Positions 24,354 to 33,713 of a stretch of 64,000 nucleotides of DNA are shown piece after piece; positions within the stretch are counted from its first letter, which is position 1; every line of letters starts with the position of its first letter. The notes below the pieces were generated by a model. The model worked only from the letters and a program-made list of their open reading frames with translations, was not told where the DNA came from and ran no database searches. The DNA is from an uncultured Clostridia bacterium (GTDB taxonomy: Bacteria; Bacillota; Clostridia; Saccharofermentanales; DTU023), in assembly GCA_937922005.1 (NCBI GenBank), contig CAKZWV010000004.1, positions 1-64,000 of the forward strand. Reading direction: 5' to 3'. The position numbers were made by a program, and so were the translations under genes.

Positions 24354-26856
24354 GAGACCGGGGATCAACCCAGAAAGCCGGGCCGACCGGCATGCCCAGG
24401 ACTTAGTCAAGGCAGCCCACCAGAGCGTGAACCGCTGGGTGATTATCTTGACGGTGCTGACGGTTTTGGCCACGGTGGCTTATCTCTGGTACCGCCTCTA
24501 CGAACTCCAGATCGTCAACCATGTGGCTTCATCCGAAAAAGCCTCAGCCCAATACTATACGAAAGACATTATCCCCCCTCGGCGAGGGAATATTTTTGAC
24601 AGAAATGGGAAAAAAATGGCGGGAAGTTCCTTTACCTATACGGTAGGTATCACCCCCCGTTACCTCTATTCCCAGCTGAGTAAGGGGCCAGATAGCAAGA
24701 AAATTGTCGAGTTTCTATGTGAAAAATTGTCTATTGAGACAGAGGCCCTCGAGAGAATTTTAAAAGAACAGGCCAATGCTACCTACGTTCAGTTAGCCAA
24801 GCAAGTTGCTCCGGGGATTGGTAAAGAGATCGAGGATTATTTGTCCAAGTATCTGATCGGGGGTGTGCGCTTAGATATTGACCCTATCCGCGTCTATTAT
24901 AACGGCAAGCTGGCGAGTCATGTGGTGGGCTTTTGCAGTAAACCGGAAGGTTACCTCCAGGGGGTTATGGGGGTGGAGGCTTATTATAACCGGGCCTTGA
25001 CGGGGGAGCCGGGCTATTCTTATGCCGCAAGTGATAACTTTACCCGCTACCCCTTGCCCTTTGCCAAGGTTCTCGACAAACCGGCAGTAGATGGGCAAAA
25101 TCTTTACTTAACCTTAGACACCAATATTCAGGAAATCGTCCAGCGTCATTTGTCCCAGGCTGTTCAGATTTATCAGCCCCGGCTTTATGGGATGGCTATG
25201 GCGATGAATCCGCAAAATGGGGAGATCCTGGCCATGGCTAGCTATCCCTATTTTGATTCTACGGACCCCTATGGGCCACCGGATATTGCTAACCCCATCC
25301 GCTGGCGGAATTTGTCAAATGAGGAGCAGGTTGAATTTATCCAAGAGTATGTCTGGCGGAACAAGGCCCTATCAGATTCCTATGAGGCCGGATCTACCTT
25401 TAAGGCCATTACGGCGGCCATCGGGATTGAAGAGAATGTGACGACTGAAAAGATGTCTTACGATGATTCGCCCGTCCACGTAGCTGATTATGATATTGGT
25501 TGTGCAGCAGGTGGCCACGGCTGGGAGACCATGGAAGAGGGCTTCTGGCGCTCTTGTAACCCAGTCTTTGTGCAGATTGCTCAGGCTGTAGGAATCCCCA
25601 AATTTTATGACTATATACGGGCCTTTGGCTTTCGGGAAAAAACCGGGATTGACTTAGCAGGAGAGGGGGAATGTATCTTTCACGACCATCCCCAAGAGAT
25701 TGATATGGCCACCTTAGCCTTCGGGGAACAGAGTCCAGTTACTTTAGTCCACCTAATGACGGCCTATGCAGCCTTGGTGAACGGGGGCTATTTGGTGACA
25801 CCCCACGTCCTTAAAGAGATGAGGAATCCGTCGACGGGTGCTATCATGGTCAATGAACCTCCCCTACGTCGTCAGGTCATCTCTAGTCAGACTTCGACAA
25901 GAATTCGAAAACTCATGGAAGGCATGGTAGAATATAGTTCCCCCTATACTTTCTCGGGAGGATTCCGGGTGGGAGGGAAGACCTCGACTTCTGTAGATGA
26001 GCAGACGGATGAATATACCATCTCTTTCGTAGAAGCTGGCCCCATCGACCGACCTAAACTCCTCTTTTTGATGGTCCTGCAAAGACCCTATGAGCAAGGA
26101 GCGAATGGGGGTGATGCACAGATCATGACTATGAACTGTGCTTCAGAGATCCTGGAATATATGTATGTAGACCGGAATTATACGACCAAGGATAAGGGCT
26201 ATATGCAGACCCTCTTTACGATGCCAGACATCCGGGAGATGACCGTCTATGATGCCTGGGAGGCCATTAAGTACCACAAATTGGTCTTGCGCCTCCAAGG
26301 TCCCTCTATGACGGGAAAGACGGTGATCAAAGATCAGTTTCCAGCTCCTGGGACGCCCCTTCATATCGGGTCTTATTGCTACGCCTATGATAGGGAACCA
26401 GCTCCAAAACCTCTCAAACCTGTGCCTAATTTTTCAGGACAAAATATTGGAGAGTGTATCGCTGCTGCCAACCAAGCCGGCTTTTTTGTCCAATTTGTGG
26501 GCCCCCTCTGGGGGGAGGCAGTGGGTCAGGCCCAGACTCAGATGCCCTTTGACTATAGTCCAGCCTATTGGTCTAAGGACCTGATCCTGGGATCCAATGG
26601 GGATGTCTATGAGCGCAAAGACCATAGGGTAGATCCGGAGACGGGAGAAGTGATCCTTGATCCCGGTGAAGAGAACCCTGAAGAGCCGCCTCTTCCAGGC
26701 GAGGAAACTGGAGTATTTGGGGAAGAAACAGGGCAGACGACAGAAGCAGAAGAAACGGCCCCCACTATGGGCATGAGGTCAGGTGACAAGGTCCCGACCT
26801 TGCCCTTTGGCTCGGTCATTCGGATACAGATGGAAGATACAAAGGAGGAACCGTAA
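24340..26856 (+). CDS. ftsI: Class B penicillin-binding protein (FtsI/PBP2B/SpoVD type) with a PASTA module
   Basis: 838 residues: cytoplasmic tail, one membrane helix (~35-56), PBP dimerisation domain with PPRRGNIFDRNG, transpeptidase domain, and a C-terminal PASTA-like segment (VPNFSGQNIGECIAAANQAG, ~690). The catalytic motifs are S-T-F-K (Ser ~351, in EAGSTFKAIT), S-C-N (~405) and K-T-S in place of K-T-G (~547). The last motif is a mild deviation. It cross-links septal peptidoglycan with FtsW. The Glu/Thr-rich end (~790-820) is low complexity. It is in the cluster between the FtsL-like gene and murF, whose start overlaps its stop. Confidence 0.93.
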   Translation: MQANKRPGINPESRADRHAQDLVKAAHQSVNRWVIILTVLTVLATVAYLWYRLYELQIVNHVASSEKASAQYYTKDIIPPRRGNIFDRNGKKMAGSSFTYTVGITPRYLYSQLSKGPDSKKIVEFLCEKLSIETEALERILKEQANATYVQLAKQVAPGIGKEIEDYLSKYLIGGVRLDIDPIRVYYNGKLASHVVGFCSKPEGYLQGVMGVEAYYNRALTGEPGYSYAASDNFTRYPLPFAKVLDKPAVDGQNLYLTLDTNIQEIVQRHLSQAVQIYQPRLYGMAMAMNPQNGEILAMASYPYFDSTDPYGPPDIANPIRWRNLSNEEQVEFIQEYVWRNKALSDSYEAGSTFKAITAAIGIEENVTTEKMSYDDSPVHVADYDIGCAAGGHGWETMEEGFWRSCNPVFVQIAQAVGIPKFYDYIRAFGFREKTGIDLAGEGECIFHDHPQEIDMATLAFGEQSPVTLVHLMTAYAALVNGGYLVTPHVLKEMRNPSTGAIMVNEPPLRRQVISSQTSTRIRKLMEGMVEYSSPYTFSGGFRVGGKTSTSVDEQTDEYTISFVEAGPIDRPKLLFLMVLQRPYEQGANGGDAQIMTMNCASEILEYMYVDRNYTTKDKGYMQTLFTMPDIREMTVYDAWEAIKYHKLVLRLQGPSMTGKTVIKDQFPAPGTPLHIGSYCYAYDREPAPKPLKPVPNFSGQNIGECIAAANQAGFFVQFVGPLWGEAVGQAQTQMPFDYSPAYWSKDLILGSNGDVYERKDHRVDPETGEVILDPGEENPEEPPLPGEETGVFGEETGQTTEAEETAPTMGMRSGDKVPTLPFGSVIRIQMEDTKEEP

Positions 26857-28445
26857 TGGCAAGATTTACGCCTGGCCAGATCCAAGAGTGGACATCTGGT
26901 CAAATATTGCGGAACAATACATCATTAAAGCAAGAAGATCGATTTTATCGGGGCATTTCAACCGATACCCGAACCATTCGCCCGGGAGAGATTTTCCTGG
27001 CTTTTCATGGGCCAAAATTTGATGGCCACGATTTTTTAGATATTGCGATCGCTAAAAAGGCGGCCTGCCTGATTGTGGAGAAAAATAATCCCCATACGGC
27101 GGCCTTGTTGGCTCGTTTCATGAGTGATCCGACGACGCCCGACATTATTATGGTGGATGACACCCTGGAGGCCTACCAGGAAATTGCCCATAGCTATCGA
27201 AATACCCTTCTTTGCTCAGTCATAGCCATCACGGGCTCAGTATCGAAGACGACCACCCGGCGGATGGTGGCCACCATTATGAGTGCCAGCGAGCAGATCC
27301 ATGAGACGGAAGAGAATAAAAACAACCAGATTGGCCTCCCCTTGACACTTCTTCAAGCTGATGATGATGACTCGTGTATCATTGCGGAGATGGGGATGGA
27401 CCACCGGGGGGAGATTGGTAAGCTGAGCCTCATTGCCCGTCCGGACATTGCTATCATCACTAATATTGGCTATTCCCATGCCCAACAGCTTGAATCTCGG
27501 GAAAATATTCTCCAAGAGAAGACAGATATCGTTAAGGGCCTCGCCCCCAATGGGACGGTGATCTTGAATGGTCAGGATCCCTTTTTACAACAGTGGGCCT
27601 TGGCCCACAAGGACCAATACTCCATCCTCCTTTGTAGCAATGAAAAGCTTGAAGATCCGGAATTGGCGGGTTTTGATCAGGCTTGGGCAGAAGATTTGCA
27701 GGTGGATGAGGAAAGGACTTCTTTTACTTTCCATAACAGCATGGATATCGAACATGTCTATTCGGTGGTCATTCCTGAGCCGGGCAAATATCTGGTCCGG
27801 GCAGCCGTCATTGGCTTAACCTGTGCCTATATTCAAGGTAATGATATGGCCTTGTCAGCCAAGGCCTGCAGCAAGTTCAGGAATACGGGCAACCGGAATC
27901 GCCTCATTCATTTCGAGGAACTTTTAGTTATTGACGATAGCTACAATGCGTCACCGGAGTCCGTAGAAGCGGCCTTGGATAATTTGAAGAGGCTGGGGCA
28001 AGGGCGCCGAAAGGTGATTTGCCTAGCTGGTATGAAGGAATTGGGTAAGTATTGTGAGGAAATGCACAGGAAATTGGCTGATTCCATTTTAGATCTGGAG
28101 TCAGCTTACCTGCTGTTGGTGGGAGAGGAGACCCTCTATCTTCAAGATGAGCTGGCCCACCGGCCCCAGACGGAGAGCTCACCCCAGGTTTTCCATTTTT
28201 CTAATTCCAAGGAAGCCGCCGAAAAGTGTAAGGCCCTCCTCCAGCCCCAGGATGCTGTTTTAGTCAAAGGGTCTCGGGTCTATCAGATGGAGACCATTAC
28301 CTCAGAACTTATAAAACCGACTGAACAAAATGAGCTGACCGAAGGGATTGGGCAGGTGGTGGGGACTGGCAAGCCAGGCATCCCTGGGTCAGTTATCCCA
28401 AGCGATCCAGCGGGGGCAACTCCCCAAACGGAGAAAGGTGAGTAG
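26856..28445 (+). CDS. murF: UDP-MurNAc-tripeptide:D-Ala-D-Ala ligase MurF
   Basis: 529 residues. The N-terminal domain is MurF-like (GISTDTRTIRPGEIFLAFHGPKFDGHDF), then the Mur-ligase ATP site, ENKNNQIGLPLTLL, the acidic/His stretch IIAEMGMDHRGEIGKL, ITNIGYSHAQQLES, and the C-terminal IDDSYNASPESVEAAL with LAGMKELG. The ATP loop reads ITGSVSKTTT; the family norm is G-S-x-G-K-T-(T/S), so one glycine is a serine here, although Lys and Thr are kept. MurF adds D-Ala-D-Ala made by Ddl (gene at 46.1 kb) to the precursor. Its end is a low-complexity tail. Confidence 0.93.
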   Translation: MARFTPGQIQEWTSGQILRNNTSLKQEDRFYRGISTDTRTIRPGEIFLAFHGPKFDGHDFLDIAIAKKAACLIVEKNNPHTAALLARFMSDPTTPDIIMVDDTLEAYQEIAHSYRNTLLCSVIAITGSVSKTTTRRMVATIMSASEQIHETEENKNNQIGLPLTLLQADDDDSCIIAEMGMDHRGEIGKLSLIARPDIAIITNIGYSHAQQLESRENILQEKTDIVKGLAPNGTVILNGQDPFLQQWALAHKDQYSILLCSNEKLEDPELAGFDQAWAEDLQVDEERTSFTFHNSMDIEHVYSVVIPEPGKYLVRAAVIGLTCAYIQGNDMALSAKACSKFRNTGNRNRLIHFEELLVIDDSYNASPESVEAALDNLKRLGQGRRKVICLAGMKELGKYCEEMHRKLADSILDLESAYLLLVGEETLYLQDELAHRPQTESSPQVFHFSNSKEAAEKCKALLQPQDAVLVKGSRVYQMETITSELIKPTEQNELTEGIGQVVGTGKPGIPGSVIPSDPAGATPQTEKGE

Positions 28446-28447
28446 CG

Positions 28448-29527
28448 ATGTTAGAAAGTCTCGTGTCCATTTTGGGAAGACAGGTCCTTTCTGTGGCCTT
28501 GCCTTTTATGCCGGTGGTGGCCATGACGATGCTCCGGTCGACCATCTTTATGTTTGCCACCCACTTCTTGCTTTCCACTATGCTTTGCATTTTGGGGGTT
28601 CCTGTTCTTCGAAACTTAAAATTAGGGCAGACGGTCCGCATAGAAGGACCCAAAACCCATTATAGGAAGAATGGGACGCCGACCTTTGGGGGAATCTTCT
28701 TTTTAACCCCCCTTTTGATCTCGTCCATCATTGTGGCCCTGGTTCGCCCCTTGGACATGGCGTACTTTTCTATTGTTTTACTCATGACCCTCTTTGCGGC
28801 GGTAGGCTTTTTGGACGATTATACGAAGGTCAGAAAAGACAAGGAGGGCCTGTCGGTTAAAAAGAAAACCATCTACCTCACGATCACTTCTTTTGCCTTT
28901 ACCGTCTGGTACCTATATTTTGCCCGCTATGAACCTTTTTTTATCATGCCGATTATAAAAAAAGTCCTGCCTATTGAAGGACCTTGGAAGATTGTCTATG
29001 GGATCTTTACCATGCTCTTTATTTTCTTTGTGTCCAATGCGGTTAATCTTACAGATGGGATTGATGGTCTCTGCGCCAGTTTAAATGTAATTTCATCCCT
29101 GTTTATGGCCCTTATTTGTTTCTTTATTGCCCCCCTATTGGGAATCAACTATAACATGCATGCCCTAGTCTGGGTGAGTGTGGCCATTGCCGGGGCGGCA
29201 GCAGGTTTTTTAATGGTGAACCACTATCCTGCCAAGGTTTTCATGGGGGATACGGGATCTTTGGCCTTAGGGGCTGGCTTTGCCGGCATTACCCTCCTAG
29301 CTGGGATTCCCTGGATCGTTGCTCTGGTTGGTTTTATTTATTGTGTCGAAGCCCTTTCCACCTTGCTCCAAGTTTGGTATTTTAAGCGGACCGGGAAACG
29401 CATCTTTCTTATGGCCCCCTTGCACCACCATTACGAGAAGGAAGGCTGGTCAGAGTGGAAAATTGTGGGCGTCTTTTCAGCCCTAAGTGTGGTGGGGGCA
29501 ATTGCTGGCATCCTTTGTGTCATCTAA
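28448..29527 (+). CDS. mraY: Phospho-N-acetylmuramoyl-pentapeptide transferase MraY
   Basis: 359 residues, about ten membrane helices, starting two bases after the murF stop. Signatures: the PTFGGIFF loop (usual PTMGG), VGFLDDYTKVRKD (aspartate pair for Mg and catalysis), NAVNLTDGIDGL, VFMGDTGSLALG and MAPLHHHYEKEGW. All are canonical. MraY makes lipid I from UDP-MurNAc-pentapeptide and undecaprenyl phosphate at the membrane; MurG, two genes on, completes lipid II. murD, normally next, is absent. Confidence 0.97.
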   Translation: MLESLVSILGRQVLSVALPFMPVVAMTMLRSTIFMFATHFLLSTMLCILGVPVLRNLKLGQTVRIEGPKTHYRKNGTPTFGGIFFLTPLLISSIIVALVRPLDMAYFSIVLLMTLFAAVGFLDDYTKVRKDKEGLSVKKKTIYLTITSFAFTVWYLYFARYEPFFIMPIIKKVLPIEGPWKIVYGIFTMLFIFFVSNAVNLTDGIDGLCASLNVISSLFMALICFFIAPLLGINYNMHALVWVSVAIAGAAAGFLMVNHYPAKVFMGDTGSLALGAGFAGITLLAGIPWIVALVGFIYCVEALSTLLQVWYFKRTGKRIFLMAPLHHHYEKEGWSEWKIVGVFSALSVVGAIAGILCVI

Positions 29528-29609
29528 GAAAAAGATAAGAAATAGAAACACATTGACTGGTAACATCCAGTAGTTAAGGCAAGTGCTGGTATTCTTTGCG
29601 TCATCTGAG
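29498..29609. repeat. Echo of the mraY 3' end in the intergenic gap
   Basis: The 31 bases ending mraY (29498-29528, containing GCTGGCATCCTTTGTG) recur at 29579-29609 with five changes (GCTGGTATTCTTTGCG), offset 81 bases. A small dyad, ACTGG/CCAGT, lies between. Confidence 0.75.
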
Positions 29610-29625
29610 AGAGGAGGACCAAGCT

Positions 29626-31311
29626 ATGGAACAAGGTAATCCAACGGTCCGTTTGGACCAAGAGGCCAATTTAGCATCCTTTACTGACCAGATCTCGAGG
29701 TCCACCTTCCTGCGCTTTACCAATGCCGGGAGAATGCACCTGGGTCTGTTGATTACGGTTATGATCCTATTGGGCTTTGGTCTCATCATGCTCTTATCTG
29801 AATCAACCTGCCTGAGCTATTACGATACCTACTTAAATGATCCAAGCAAGGCAGACCCCATGCACTACTTTGCCGTCCAAAGCCGCTATGTGGTCATGGC
29901 TTTCTTCATGGCCATTTTTATCGGCCGGTTTACGACTGTTAGCTTTTATAACCGCCTTTATTTTATGGAATTAGCCTATGCCGCTTGTACTGTCCTGTTG
30001 GTATTGGTTCCTATCCTAGGGCGAAACCTCAATAACGCCAAACGCTGGATCAGCATCTTTGGCATCACCTTCCAACCTTCGGAGATTGCAAAATTCCTAG
30101 TGGTTTACTGTCTGGCTGTCTATTATTCTCACCTGCAAAGCGATGTGAAAAGTGGGCGTTTTCATGCCAGAATGGAGGGAAAATCCCCGAAGACTATCCG
30201 AAATGCAGAGGTTAACCTATATATTTTTTATCCAGTGATGGCCATTGGCGTTTGGGTTGTTCTGATCCTCCTCCAACCCCACTTGTCAGGAGCCGCTATC
30301 GTAGTCTTTTTGACCATGGTTATGATGTTCACAGTGAAAATTCCTCGGCGAATCTGGCTGGCAGCCATCCCAAAACTTTTGATGCTGATCCCCATCGCTC
30401 TCCTTGCCTTTTCAATTTATACAATTGCCATTCGTCAAGAATCTCCTATTACTTTTGTTGCCAAACGTTTTGCCCACGTTGAAGAGCGCCTTGACACCTT
30501 TGCCGGGAAAGAGGACGTAACCGACGACGAATCTTACCAAGTCCGCCAATCCCTCATAGCCCTCGGTGCGGGAGGCAAGTATGGACTCGGCCTCACCGAG
30601 GGTCGGCAAAAATTCAACTACCTCCCCATGATCTACAACGACTATCTCTTTAGCGCCATCGGCGAGGAACTAGGCTTTGTGGGTACCTCCGGAGTTCTTC
30701 TTTGTTTTTTACTATTTTTCTTCTTTGGCCTACAAGTGGCCAAAAACTGCGACAACCTTTTTTCGCTCCTAATTAGTTGGGGCTATACCTTTTTAATTTC
30801 CCTACAAGCCCTCTTGCACATCGCTGTGGCCACCAATACCATCCCGGCAACCGGCATCTCCCTGCCCTTCTTCTCCTACGGGGGTAGCTCTAACACCCTC
30901 TTCATCGTCAGCGTTGGCCTAATCCTTTGCGTCTCGCGGACTGGCCAGCAGGACTACCATAACTTTGCTACCTTTATGCATGAAGGCCGCCAGGAAATTC
31001 ATGCCCTCAGCAAGGCCAGAAAGACCAAGGAGAAGATCGCTAAAAAGAGAGGGGCCTACCGGGATCCAGCCTATTCTAGGGCGGGAAGATTTGCAGGTTC
31101 AACAGCGGGAGCTGGCGCAACGGCCTCTTCTTCGACGTCTTCATCAGCTGCTTCGACCCTACCCCATGGGGTTCGCTCCAAGCGCCAGGATCCAGCTGCT
31201 TCCCCTCGTCCCTCTGATCGGCGGAGTCAGGCCCAGCGCTACAGCCCCTCGTCCCCAGCTAGGTCCTATCCTAGCCAGGTGGCCCATAAGAATCCCAAGG
31301 TGAACCCATGA
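29626..31311 (+). CDS. ftsW: SEDS division polymerase FtsW
   Basis: 561 residues from the ATG at 29626, which follows GAGAGGAGG; the open frame begins 30 bases earlier with no site. Membrane protein of the SEDS family: NNAKRWISIFGITFQPSEIAKF, the LQPHLSGAAIV region, and IPATGISLPFFSYGGSSNTL near the end. The last ~110 residues are a basic, Ser/Ala-rich cytoplasmic tail. It polymerises septal glycan with FtsI. The murG start overlaps its stop (ATGA). The extracytoplasmic loop after the first helix (SYYDTYLNDPSKADPM) is longer than usual. Confidence 0.92.
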   Translation: MEQGNPTVRLDQEANLASFTDQISRSTFLRFTNAGRMHLGLLITVMILLGFGLIMLLSESTCLSYYDTYLNDPSKADPMHYFAVQSRYVVMAFFMAIFIGRFTTVSFYNRLYFMELAYAACTVLLVLVPILGRNLNNAKRWISIFGITFQPSEIAKFLVVYCLAVYYSHLQSDVKSGRFHARMEGKSPKTIRNAEVNLYIFYPVMAIGVWVVLILLQPHLSGAAIVVFLTMVMMFTVKIPRRIWLAAIPKLLMLIPIALLAFSIYTIAIRQESPITFVAKRFAHVEERLDTFAGKEDVTDDESYQVRQSLIALGAGGKYGLGLTEGRQKFNYLPMIYNDYLFSAIGEELGFVGTSGVLLCFLLFFFFGLQVAKNCDNLFSLLISWGYTFLISLQALLHIAVATNTIPATGISLPFFSYGGSSNTLFIVSVGLILCVSRTGQQDYHNFATFMHEGRQEIHALSKARKTKEKIAKKRGAYRDPAYSRAGRFAGSTAGAGATASSSTSSSAASTLPHGVRSKRQDPAASPRPSDRRSQAQRYSPSSPARSYPSQVAHKNPKVNP

Positions 31312-32558
31312 AGCACTTTTCTTCCACAAATACTCCCGTCTACGCCTTTACTGGTGGCGGCACTGCCGGGCACTTGAATCCCTCCCTTGCGGTCGCAGAT
31401 ACCCTGAAGACTCTTGATCCGGAGGCTTCCTGGTACTATGTGGCTTCTCGGTCTGGTCAGGAGGCTCAGATCTTGGCGGACCGGGGGGATTCCTATTTTG
31501 TGGTCGATGCTGCCCCCATCCCCCTTCGCCGTCGGGCTTGGCCTTATTTTTTCATGTCGAATACCAAGGGTTATGAGGAAGCGAGGAAATTATTCCGCAA
31601 AAACCGGCCCAAGGCCCTTTTTGCCACGGGAGGATTTGCAGCAGGACCGGCTGCCCTGGCGGCTCTTTCTATGAAGATCCCCTTGGTGATCCATGAACAA
31701 AATGCCTTTCCAGGTCGACTTAACCGCTATTTGGGCCCCTATGCCCATACGGTCTGCCTAGCCATGGGCAAGGCGGCTGTTTATTTTCCCAAAGGAACCA
31801 AGCTCGTCGAGACGGGGAATCCCGTCCGGGCGGAGTTTTTCAACCAGGATCGCCAAGCAGCTAGGGCAAAATTAGGCCTGAAGGATTCGGATATCCTCGT
31901 GATTGCCCTGGGCGGGAGCCGGGGGGCCCAGGCCATCACAGAAAGTGTGATTGGCCTCCAGGCCTTCCCGGCCTGGCATGAATTTTTGGCTAAACTAAGG
32001 GCCCAAGGACGCTTTTTGAAGTTGGTTCTTGGGACCGGCCGGGTTAATGGGGCTCCTGGTCAGGCTTGCCTTGATTTTCAAGCCTTGGCGGATGACCGGG
32101 GGGACCCCCTACCCTTTGACTTGAAACTCTTGCCGTATTTGGCGACGACGGAGTATTTTCCTGCAGCTGACCTCTTTGTGGGACGCTCAGGGGCTACGAC
32201 CTGCTGTGAACTGGCCGCCAGTGGCCTCCCTGCCATCTTCATTCCCTTTCCCCAGGCTGTGGCCAATCATCAGCTCTATAATGCGAACTTTTATGCTGAA
32301 GGGGGCGGATCCTGGGTTTTGGAAGAAAAAGACCTCGACCCAGGATCCCTTACCAAGCTCATGGAAAAGCTCATAGCAGATCCTACGGCCTTAGACCAGT
32401 CCAGGCGGTCCATGCGGGCTTTAGCGGTGGAAGACGCAGCCCGACGCTGTGTCCAGATCCTGCAAGAGGCAGGAGAGGGGCGAACACAGTCTGGACCAGC
32501 TCAGTCTGGACAAGCTCCCCTCACTCCTCCTGGTTCAGGGAGTAGCCATGGAATCTAA
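31308..32558 (+). CDS. murG: UDP-GlcNAc:lipid I N-acetylglucosaminyltransferase MurG
   Basis: 416 residues. The N-terminal glycine loop is FTGGGTAGHLNPSLAVA; then HEQNAFPGRLNRYL, a second glycine loop IALGGSRGAQAITES, and the donor-site segment GRSGATTCCELAASGLPAIFIPFPQAVANHQLYNA. All match MurG. It makes lipid II on the inner leaflet. A Gly/Ser/Pro tail of ~30 residues is extra. The first residues (SSTNTPVYAF) include a dispersed-motif copy (31326-31337). Confidence 0.96.
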   Translation: MKHFSSTNTPVYAFTGGGTAGHLNPSLAVADTLKTLDPEASWYYVASRSGQEAQILADRGDSYFVVDAAPIPLRRRAWPYFFMSNTKGYEEARKLFRKNRPKALFATGGFAAGPAALAALSMKIPLVIHEQNAFPGRLNRYLGPYAHTVCLAMGKAAVYFPKGTKLVETGNPVRAEFFNQDRQAARAKLGLKDSDILVIALGGSRGAQAITESVIGLQAFPAWHEFLAKLRAQGRFLKLVLGTGRVNGAPGQACLDFQALADDRGDPLPFDLKLLPYLATTEYFPAADLFVGRSGATTCCELAASGLPAIFIPFPQAVANHQLYNANFYAEGGGSWVLEEKDLDPGSLTKLMEKLIADPTALDQSRRSMRALAVEDAARRCVQILQEAGEGRTQSGPAQSGQAPLTPPGSGSSHGI

Positions 32559-33591
32559 GGCACAGAATAATTCCTCCTCAGGTCCTACGGAGCCTTTCAA
32601 GCAGATCAGATCTTCCCGTCCGATCCCCCCGCCCCGGCTAAGCAAAGGCAAGGAAGGTCAGGAAGACGGCCTGTTTAACCAGCAAGGCAGCCAGATTGCT
32701 CCGAAGGAAGGCAAGGCTGGTCCGGCCGATGCCCCCTTTGTCGAGGATTTGACCCGGCTGGGGGCCAAGACTCGCCGCCGTCAGCGCTGGAGAAGGCGAA
32801 TAGGATTGGGCTTTCTGCTCACTCTCCTCCTAGCGGCCCTTCTCTTTGCCTTCCTGCCCCTTTTCCGGATCCAGGACATCCAGTGTACCGACCAGGTCTA
32901 TTTAAAGGAGGAAGACATTCTGCAGGCAAGCCAGATGAAGCAAGGTGACCATATCCTCCATGAGATGGATCTTCTTCACCCGGGCCGTTATACCAAAGTG
33001 GAAGACCGGCTGAAAACTACATTTCCCCTCCTTGGTGAGGTCCACTGCACCCTCCAACGCCCCCACACCTTGGTGATCCAGGCTTACGAGCATGTGCCCC
33101 TGGGCTATGTGGCATTTGCTGACTATTTCTTGGTTCTGAACGAAGAGGCCGAGGTCGTCGCCATCACCCGAGAGACACCGCCTACTCTGCCGGAAATTCA
33201 AGGTTTGGAAGTCCAATCTGCCCTCCTTGGTAAACCCCTTATCGTAACAAATACTCCCGATCTCCAGAGAATCCTTGATATTTCGGCCCAGGTGATCCGA
33301 GCTGACCTAGAGAGCAAAGACCTTCCGCCCCTCTATCCCATGGTTGAGCAATTTACCTCCCTATCCGTCAACCGGACCGAGATCGCCTTTACGAGTCCTA
33401 GTTCCGGCAAAGCCGTTAAGGTCATTGCCGAAAATAATCCTAGTCTCCGTTCCAATCTCATTTGGTTAAAGACCGTCTTAGCAACCCAAGTAATGGAAAA
33501 GTGGTTCCCAGGAACCTTTGACCTGACTGGAAAAGGGATTATTTTTCGCACGGACCGAGTCAGCCAATATGACTCTTCTGGCACAAGATGA
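32548..33591 (+). CDS. ftsQ: Division protein FtsQ/DivIB
   Basis: 347 residues from the ATG at 32548 (GGGAG 7 bases before), overlapping murG by 11 bases; the longer open frame would overlap by 110. The layout is a disordered cytoplasmic N-terminus (to ~75), a cluster of basic residues RRRQRWRRR, one membrane helix (~90-112), then a POTRA domain (FRIQDIQCTDQVYLKEEDILQ) and the beta domain. This is the standard FtsQ/DivIB plan; it scaffolds FtsL/FtsB at the septum. A dispersed-motif copy (33247-33258) is in the beta domain as VTNTPD. Confidence 0.85.
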   Translation: MESKAQNNSSSGPTEPFKQIRSSRPIPPPRLSKGKEGQEDGLFNQQGSQIAPKEGKAGPADAPFVEDLTRLGAKTRRRQRWRRRIGLGFLLTLLLAALLFAFLPLFRIQDIQCTDQVYLKEEDILQASQMKQGDHILHEMDLLHPGRYTKVEDRLKTTFPLLGEVHCTLQRPHTLVIQAYEHVPLGYVAFADYFLVLNEEAEVVAITRETPPTLPEIQGLEVQSALLGKPLIVTNTPDLQRILDISAQVIRADLESKDLPPLYPMVEQFTSLSVNRTEIAFTSPSSGKAVKVIAENNPSLRSNLIWLKTVLATQVMEKWFPGTFDLTGKGIIFRTDRVSQYDSSGTR

Positions 33592-33597
33592 AAAAAA

Positions 33598-33635
33598 CCT
33601 TACAAAAGGCGAGAAAATTTAATCCGCTTGTAAGG
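33598..33635 (+). other. Inverted repeat between ftsQ and ftsZ
   Basis: CCTTACAA / TTGTAAGG, 8 bp, 22-base loop, no T run. It could be a weak terminator or a regulator site just before the ftsZ promoter. Confidence 0.4.
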
Positions 33636-33642
33636 GTGAAAA

Positions 33643-33671
33643 TTGCTAATTGACCTTAGATGGGCTAAAAT
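33643..33671 (+). promoter_or_regulatory. Promoter of ftsZ
   Basis: TTGCTA, 17-base spacer, TAAAAT, 42 bases before the TTG start. It would let ftsZ be expressed separately from the cluster upstream. Confidence 0.6.
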
Positions 33672-33713
33672 GGACCACATGGATGATAACGTCAACGAAA
33701 GGGGGAGCTTCTT

